From Gnetum montanum (taxonomy: Eukaryota; Streptophyta; Gnetopsida; Gnetales; Gnetaceae), in assembly GCA_015680685.1 (NCBI GenBank), contig MNCI01002704.1, positions 131,352 through 195,351 of the forward strand: a stretch of DNA of 64,000 nucleotides, read 5' to 3'. Every line of letters begins with the position of its first letter. Position 1 is the first letter of the stretch. The notes under the pieces were generated by a model. It was not told where the DNA came from and did no database searches. It worked only from the letters and a program-made list of their open reading frames with translations. This document shows, in pieces, positions 58,614 to 64,000 of the stretch. Made by a program: the position numbers and the translations under genes.

Positions 58614-60497
58614 TTAGGGTTCACACACTTGATTAGAGTTGACATAGTGGGGCAAGTTATAAGATGTGCTTAATTTATAAGGAGTTGACCCACTATGGTA
58701 CTTGTGACCGTAAGATGGTATGAAAGGGTCAACATGTCTCCCCATGCAGCAATATTCATTTGGACCCATGGTGGTTGAAGTGTTGATTGGTGGCCTAGAT
58801 AGACTAACATGAGGCGTTGGGTCCAAAGAGGAAGATGCACCACAACGTTGGATTTGTGCTGAGTTGGCAGATGCAGTGGTTTTTGAATTGTGGTGTTCCT
58901 TTCGATGGTCATGTCTAAAGAAGGGACACCTTCGACATTGTGAAGGACCTCTACTACTATTGATAGTAGCAGCGCAAGTAATGCTTGTAGGTTGGTGCTG
59001 TGATGCAAAATCTTCTAGCAGAGCTGGCAGTGATGTAGAATGGGATGAAGCATGAGAATATTAAGGTTGAGGAGAACTGTAAGGCAAATGAGGTGGTGAT
59101 ATTGTTGGAGGGGACATGGGTGGATAGTACTTGGGAGAATGATAGTGATGAGGTGAGGTAGAGGATGCTGATCCCGTTGGAGAAACAAGGTGTTGAATAG
59201 AATAAGCATTTGGCATTGGGACATATGAAGCGTATCGTCCAGTTGGCGGTGGCCTCCCCAACAACTGAGGTTTTTGCCACTATGGTTGGACACAATATTT
59301 TTGTATGAACTCTCGATGTAACATTCCTCCCCAACACTCATGTAAATGTGACAAGATTGGACATTGACCTTTGGGGTGATCGTACAAGAAAATATTACAT
59401 TGATATGTATGATTGGCAGTTGAGTTCTTATCCTTATTCTCTTCTACCCTTTGTTTTTATTGTCATGTGGTGTCCTGTCCTGTTTCTCAATTTCGCATAG
59501 TTTTTCCTGAAATAATGTTGGCATATTCTCCACATATTTCATGTACCCAGTTTGTCATCTTATTGATCTTTGCCTCCATTTCATCTAGTGATTGTAGGAT
59601 TGGCAAATATAATTCCACCTCCTCGAAGTGAGTTGATTTCTCCTCTTCATGATCGTGGACCCTTGTTGAGTTAAGATTTTGGTCCTGTTGAGAACTTTCA
59701 ACATTCTCCCATTTGGCTATTTCTCCTTCTTCTTTTGCTATCCACTTAATAAGCTCTTGGAGTTGATAGGTTCATAGCTCATATAGTTGACCTTGGTTGT
59801 ACATCCCTAGGGTCTCCCTCATTTCATTACAGAGCCCATCAATGATATGGTACATTAGCCTTTCCTCGAAGAACCCATGGCCTGGGCAGTTGTTTGACAA
59901 TGCATAATATCTTTCTAAGGCCATGCCCAAGGGTTCATGTTGCGCTTGTTTCCATTCTTGGATTTGTCTCCTCAAGGTTGACACTCTCGCATAAGTTTGA
60001 TATTTTTCATTGAAGACTTCTACCATTATTGATGAACGTCATATTGAATTTGGTTTTAATGATCTATACCATACTTTTGCTTGGTCAATGAGTGTCAAAG
60101 GAAAGAGCTTAAGCCTTTTCCACCCATTATCAATATTGTTCCATGTACAGGCATCGTAGAAGGCTTGTAAATTTTGTTGCTGATCTGAATCATAGCCTCC
60201 TGAAAACTTGGGAAAGTTATTTAAATCAAGCATGGGTAGACAACTTTTCTTATGATGCCTACAGGCTATTTGAACAGCCTCCTATATTTCCGTTAAGCTT
60301 GTAGTGGCCAGTAGGGGTTCATCATCATCGAGTAAGTTATGCTCTCGTGCATTGGGATGATGTTGTCTTTGTTTACATTTATAAGAAACCTCCACCTTGG
60401 GTTGCGTACTCCAATCTTCATTGTCATAATATTCGTTGGTTCTCCAATGAATTACTCTACTAGTTGTTGCATTGTCATAGTCTTGTGAGAGAGACAT
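58614..60497 (-). pseudogene. gag: gag of element E
   Basis: One frame of 627 codons from ATG 60,497 (MSLSQDYDNATTSR) to TAA 58,614, broken by about eight stops and no frameshift. The core Gag domain (about 59,760-60,200) reads FPKFSGGYDSDQQQNLQAFY, FNEKYQTYARVSTLRRQIQE and RLMYHIIDGL. An acidic helix-like stretch follows, then a knuckle remnant QCNIFLYDHPKGQCP (about 59,360-59,405; one Cys replaced). The tail is rich in Pro, Ser, Tyr and His (SPHHYHSPKYYPPMSPP). Stops such as TGA for CGA and TAG for CAG fit deamination. It forms particles and packages RNA in intact relatives. Confidence 0.85.
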
Positions 60498-60620
60498 GGT
60501 TGTAAGGTTGTGTGTGAATTTATATGTGACTTTTATAATTACTTTTTCTTCCTAAGAGATATATCGTTAAGTCCTATACAATGACCTTGTATGATATAAC
60601 TAATCTAGATAACTAGCACC

Positions 60621-60639
60621 ATCCCCGGCAACAGCGCCA
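60621..60639 (-). other. Primer binding site of element E, tRNA-Asp type
   Basis: The minus strand reads TGGCGCTGTTGCCGGGGAT, one base inside the 5' LTR. It complements the 3' end of plant tRNA-Asp with one mismatch (from memory of that tRNA). Confidence 0.85.
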
Positions 60640-60970
60640 ATGATGAGCGGCTAGGTATCCCTACACTCAACCATACGAATCCAGTAGAACTCCGCGGACA
60701 GGCTAGTTGTGGTATCTAGATAGTTACACATTGATCACAGTTCACTATCTTTACCCCTGGACTAGTATTTTCTTTGTCATGTATGGTTTAGTCCAGAGTG
60801 AGGCGTATGATGTGATCCTACACTACTACTACTCCTAGAGACAATGGAGAATAATCTTGATTAAACTAATGAGTAATAGGAAATGAGTCTAAGCTAACCT
60901 AAGTGCCATGAGCATCCACTCCTTAATCATCCATACACATCTTGGACCTTGTGCATGACTACTACTGGGA

Positions 60971-61036
60971 TTACCAAGTGTAGATCCTAGGTACGCTACT
61001 AGGTTACCAAGTGTAGATCCTAGGTACGCTACTAGG
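60971..61036. repeat. 33-bp direct duplication in the E 5' LTR
   Basis: Two identical 33-bp copies beginning TTACCAAGTGTAGATCC; the left LTR has one full copy (near 56,091) and the start of a second. Confidence 0.9.
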
Positions 61037-61418
61037 TTACTAAGTAGTCACACTTAAATGCTCGTGATTAAGTCATACTCATTCCGCATTTAACAATAGG
61101 AATAGTAAATGACGATAAAGAAATATTAACTAAGAAAGCAATAAATATTAACTAAGAAACAAATAAATAACAAAAAAATTAATAATAATAATTAAATAAT
61201 TAAAAATAAGTGAATGCTGCAATGATGAAGTAATCTCGATCTTTATTTCTAGTCATGTGCACGTCCAAGTACATCACAAACGAATAAAGGTTCTGTACAA
61301 TTACAAGCATCACACTGCAGGCATGCACTGGGAAAATATTCTAACTCCTATGGAAACAAACTAAAAGAGTCTAGCTACAAATGATAAAAGGATGCCTAAA
61401 TGAGGTAGAGGGCCCTCT

Positions 61419-61426
61419 TATTTATA
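61419..61426 (-). promoter_or_regulatory. TATA box in the E 5' LTR
   Basis: TATAAATA on the minus strand, about 125 bp inside the LTR from its U3 end. This is the promoter that would drive E. Confidence 0.6.
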
Positions 61427-61551
61427 GGCCAGGATAGGTGGCTGTGTAAATGGGGCCTCGTCAATATAGCAAGGCTGCGTCGACGGGGCCACGTCGACGC
61501 GGCCACGTATACGTGGCCGCGTCAATGCATCGACTTAATGACACTTCATCA

Positions 61552-61556
61552 CCTAC
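61552..61556. repeat. Target site duplication of element E, right copy (CCTAC)
   Basis: Identical to 55,727-55,731. Confidence 0.9.
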
Positions 61557-62954
61557 ATTAGCATACCACCTACATTAATGTAGGGGTGCTATCACATCCT
61601 CTACCTAGTCCTAACTAATGCTTCATACATGAATTATTACTCTGGATGTCTAGTATGGCATCAATAAGCCTCCATTTACATCTAGTTGCTAACGAACACT
61701 CTTCATTTCAATGAAAAAACTATAAATATTAAAGGAGAGTTCTTATATAATAAAAAATTTTATTCAATAATTTTCTTAGACTTTTAGTATTCAATTTGTG
61801 TGAAGAGCTTTTCCTCCATTGGTTTAGTTAATTTCCTTCACTAATTATATGTATTTTAAGTCATCTCTTTTACAAGTATGGCTAGACTATGTTAGAGTGC
61901 TACCTTTCTTACATACCCTAGGATCTATTGGTTAATGTGGAGTCCAATGTTTGTAGAATTAGTAAAGCTTATGAATTTTTCTCAGTCTTAATGATGATAC
62001 CTTAAACCTTTAAAATATTAAAAATATTATAAATGCTTAAAATACTAAAAATATTTATTTAAATCTTGTTTTCATAAGCTACTAAAACTTAACCTTACCC
62101 AAGGAGGTTACAACTATATGAAAGAGTGTTGGGCCATAGAGGTTATGAATTAGAGATATTTTATGCATTTTGTATGCTGAACTAATTTGTAATTATCTTT
62201 CTGAACTAATTTTCTCTAGAATGTTATCTGCAATGGGCTTTCTCTACACATGGTGATCTTTGTTGGGGGGGCGGTTGGGGGTGTGGGTGTGGTGGTGGGG
62301 TTGGGGTGTGTGTGTGTAGGAGGAGGTAGGAGGGAAGGCTATGAACTCTTAGATTTTACACTGATCTAAAAGTTTGATGTTTGGCCAAATGAAAAATGAT
62401 CAAAAAGTCCTTAAAATGATGAATATTTTTATTAAATAGGCCAATAATTTGCTAATTCTTTGCTAACTTGATTTTGGCTAATTTTTGACATTCCATTTAA
62501 CATTTTTAATGCTTTTAGTGGCCAAAATCTAGAACATGTGGCATACCAACGTTTTTGACTTTTTGGGCCTAAAATACCAATGTATATGATACTTTACACT
62601 ACTTATAAATGAATGTATGGACCACAAATGTGTGAAGATTTTCCTAAGAAATTTGGTGATGTATTTGAGCTACCTTCATGGCCCAAATTATAATGTGTGC
62701 CACCAACATTTTGTAATGTATTTAACATTTTTGCCTCCACATGTTAGCATAAATAAAATTCACAATTGTGGACTATAAATTTCATTTTACACATAAAAAA
62801 TTGTTCAAAATGTTACTTGAACAAGAATAGAGGGTAGGGTTTTTTATGGGAAAATAAGACAATTATTTTTACCTTTAAATTTCCATCAAATCAAAATGTT
62901 AATTTTTCTTCAAGGATTTTTTTCTGTTACATGAATTTTCTTTGAGGTGTTTCA
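61557..62954 (-). repeat. G LTR, right part, with a G-rich tract
   Basis: Noncoding. It ends GGTGTTTCA, the reverse of the TGAAACACC start of Tat LTRs here. The tract at 62,265-62,340 has G runs of 7, 5, 3, 4 and 4 within 50 bases, followed by TG and AGG repeats. Confidence 0.5.
62265..62313 (+). repeat. G-rich tract with G-quadruplex potential
   Basis: Five runs of three or more G separated by short T- or G-containing loops on the + strand. On the sense strand of G it is C-rich. Confidence 0.7.
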
Positions 62955-63020
62955 TTGGTACTTTTTTGTTAATGTTTAGAGGATTGACCTAAGAGACATC
63001 AACAAAAAATGTGAAACACC
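62946..63020 (-). other. Palindrome at the internal end and 3' LTR start, element G
   Basis: Outer arms GGTGTTTCA and TGAAACACC are perfectly complementary; inner arms TTTTTTGTTAATGT and ACATCAACAAAAAA. The loop reads as the reverse complement of the B loop (GAGGATTGACCTAAGAG against CTCAAGTCAATCCTC), which sets the orientation as minus. Confidence 0.7.
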
Positions 63021-64000
63021 ACCACAAGTTCATCACCTATGTTCCACATGTGATTCCATAGCTATCAAATCATGCTAAGGAGTAGTCATGATGGTGAAAT
63101 AAGGTCATGATGGGATGTTAATAGTTTGAGGTGAGATCATGACTATATTGGTTATGGAAGAATGGTCACATTTATTAACAAGTAATTCCAAATGTTGACA
63201 TCATGGCTATGACATGATGGAAACATGTTTTACTTGGTAAGAAGGTGTTTATGCTTGAATTTCTAAAATTTTTGGTTGGTTATTCAATGATGTTCGTATA
63301 AACTAGAACTTTGTTCTTAAACATTTTTGGTCATTTGGCTCTTTCCTTTTGTTTTAGAGCCATTTGTTTCACCTTAGGCTACATTGGCCTTTTGGCTTTC
63401 TTGGTAATTTTCTTCCCTCCCTATTTTTGTAGGGGCGAAATCTTCATTGGGTTTTATTACCAAAGATGAATTTTTTTTCTTATTAAAGGAGATGTGTTAC
63501 ATTTAATAAACTTGATGGAAGAACATGTCGAAGAAGATGTCACATGGCCATGGTGCATGAATGTCAGAAATAGGTTTTCGTTGTTAGTAAGGTAAGGAGG
63601 GTTACAAATTGGCCATGGGATTATGGCTTAAGAAGGGTAAGAAAGATGATGTAAGGTAATCACTATTGATAATATTGAACAAGCTAACCAAATCTTATGC
63701 ATCAAGGTCTTGTGGTAACTCACTGCTATAATGAGTCATATCTTTACAATGACTTTATGGTCATCCTACAAATACAACTCCAATATGATAAGAAAAGAAG
63801 TTAAAGAATATATATGATTACAAAATATTGCATAAGGCCACATGGGATAATAGGCAAATATAGGTCACCATTGGTTAAAAGTAGTTGAACATGAAATATT
63901 TCTATCTTGTTTAATAGATAGAAATTTTGAGATGCCAGAAGAGATAAGAGGTCATGTATGCTTGCTTGTTATAGGCTATGAGGTACATCAATGCTAAGCA
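63021..64000 (-). other. 3' untranslated region of element G
   Basis: No domain seen. CATGATGG and GTCATGA words at about 63,070-63,230 may be a decayed inverted form of the post-pol minisatellite. In A the distance from pol to palindrome is 1.7 kb, so pol of G would start beyond the window. Confidence 0.35.

Larger units (their letters stand above)
55732..61551 (-). mobile_element. Element E: gag-only LTR retrotransposon (TR-GAG type)
   Basis: 5,820 bp with two LTRs, a perfect 5-bp target duplication, primer site, purine tract and a single long gag frame. The internal 4,022 bp have no protease, RT, RNase H or integrase. Elements like this rely on enzymes of a relative. D shares LTR ends, primer site, TATA position and gag, so it represents the family of the likely helper. 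E is the best preserved element here and probably the youngest. Confidence 0.9.
60641..61551 (-). repeat. 5' LTR of element E
   Basis: 911 bp. It differs from the left LTR by a 33-bp tandem duplication (60,971-61,036), loss of about 20 bp near 60,680, and scattered transitions. It keeps a CpG-rich stretch at about 61,465-61,540 (GTCGACG and GGCCACG words). Confidence 0.9.
55112..64000 (-). mobile_element. Element G: inverted Tat-like element, 3' LTR and 3' untranslated region only
   Basis: The palindrome at 62,946-63,020 read on the minus strand aligns with the B palindrome from end to end, so the LTR lies to its left and the interior to its right. The left limit is where C pol is cut (55,112, TGAGAGGTAATG). 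Without E and one target copy this LTR would be about 2.02 kb. The duplicate of GAACT (55,107-55,111) should lie right of the window. Confidence 0.5.

Noticed and set aside
59015-59341. Long minus-strand ORFs in other frames at the E gag tail
   Set aside because: They overlap the continuous gag frame, whose codon phase runs unbroken from 60,497 to 58,614.

Overview
The window is nuclear, repeat-only DNA from a plant with a large genome. I find no host gene, tRNA, rRNA or CRISPR array. It is AT-rich and poor in CpG, and made almost entirely of decayed LTR retrotransposons of the Ty3/gypsy superfamily nested inside each other. Stop codons inside recognisable domains mostly look like C-to-T changes in CAG, CAA, CGA or TGG codons, as expected for long-methylated plant DNA. 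The species cannot be named from this sequence.

Two groups of elements are present. Group 1 (A, B, C, G) is Tat/Ogre-like: RT, RNase H, a second archaeal-type RNase H, then integrase, with no chromodomain seen. A (1 to about 13,615, + strand) lacks its 5' LTR, which lies outside the window. B (31,365-51,896, + strand) is a complete 20.5-kb element with matching LTRs of 1,352 and 1,358 bp. C is an older copy split into 13,616-17,869, 29,705-31,364 and 51,897-55,111. G, on the minus strand, begins with a 3' LTR at 55,112 that breaks the RT of C, and runs off the right edge. Group 2 (D, E) is on the minus strand, has LTRs of the form TGATGA...TCATCA and a tRNA-Asp-type primer site. D (17,870-29,704) has gag, protease and pol. 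E (55,732-61,551, 5-bp target duplication CCTAC) keeps only gag and sits inside the LTR of G.

The most unusual content is a gene on the opposite strand, between gag and pol, in A, B and C. It carries an FCP1/NLI-like (HAD phosphatase-like) domain, a conserved middle region, a coiled coil and a short acidic tail. It appears to be split into about eight exons with GT-AG introns, several shared between copies. I infer that its introns survive because the element's own sense RNA cannot splice them. The sense pol also follows a conserved splice-acceptor-like block, so gag and pol may be joined across a roughly 10-kb intron holding the antisense gene.

Other structures: a roughly 75-bp palindrome across the end of the internal region and the 3' LTR in A, B and G; a minisatellite on both sides of pol; a roughly 180-bp tandem array in B and C; and a 2.36-kb insert with a coiled-coil ORF inside the 3' LTR of D. 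All coding regions are broken, so everything here is best read as fossil copies.
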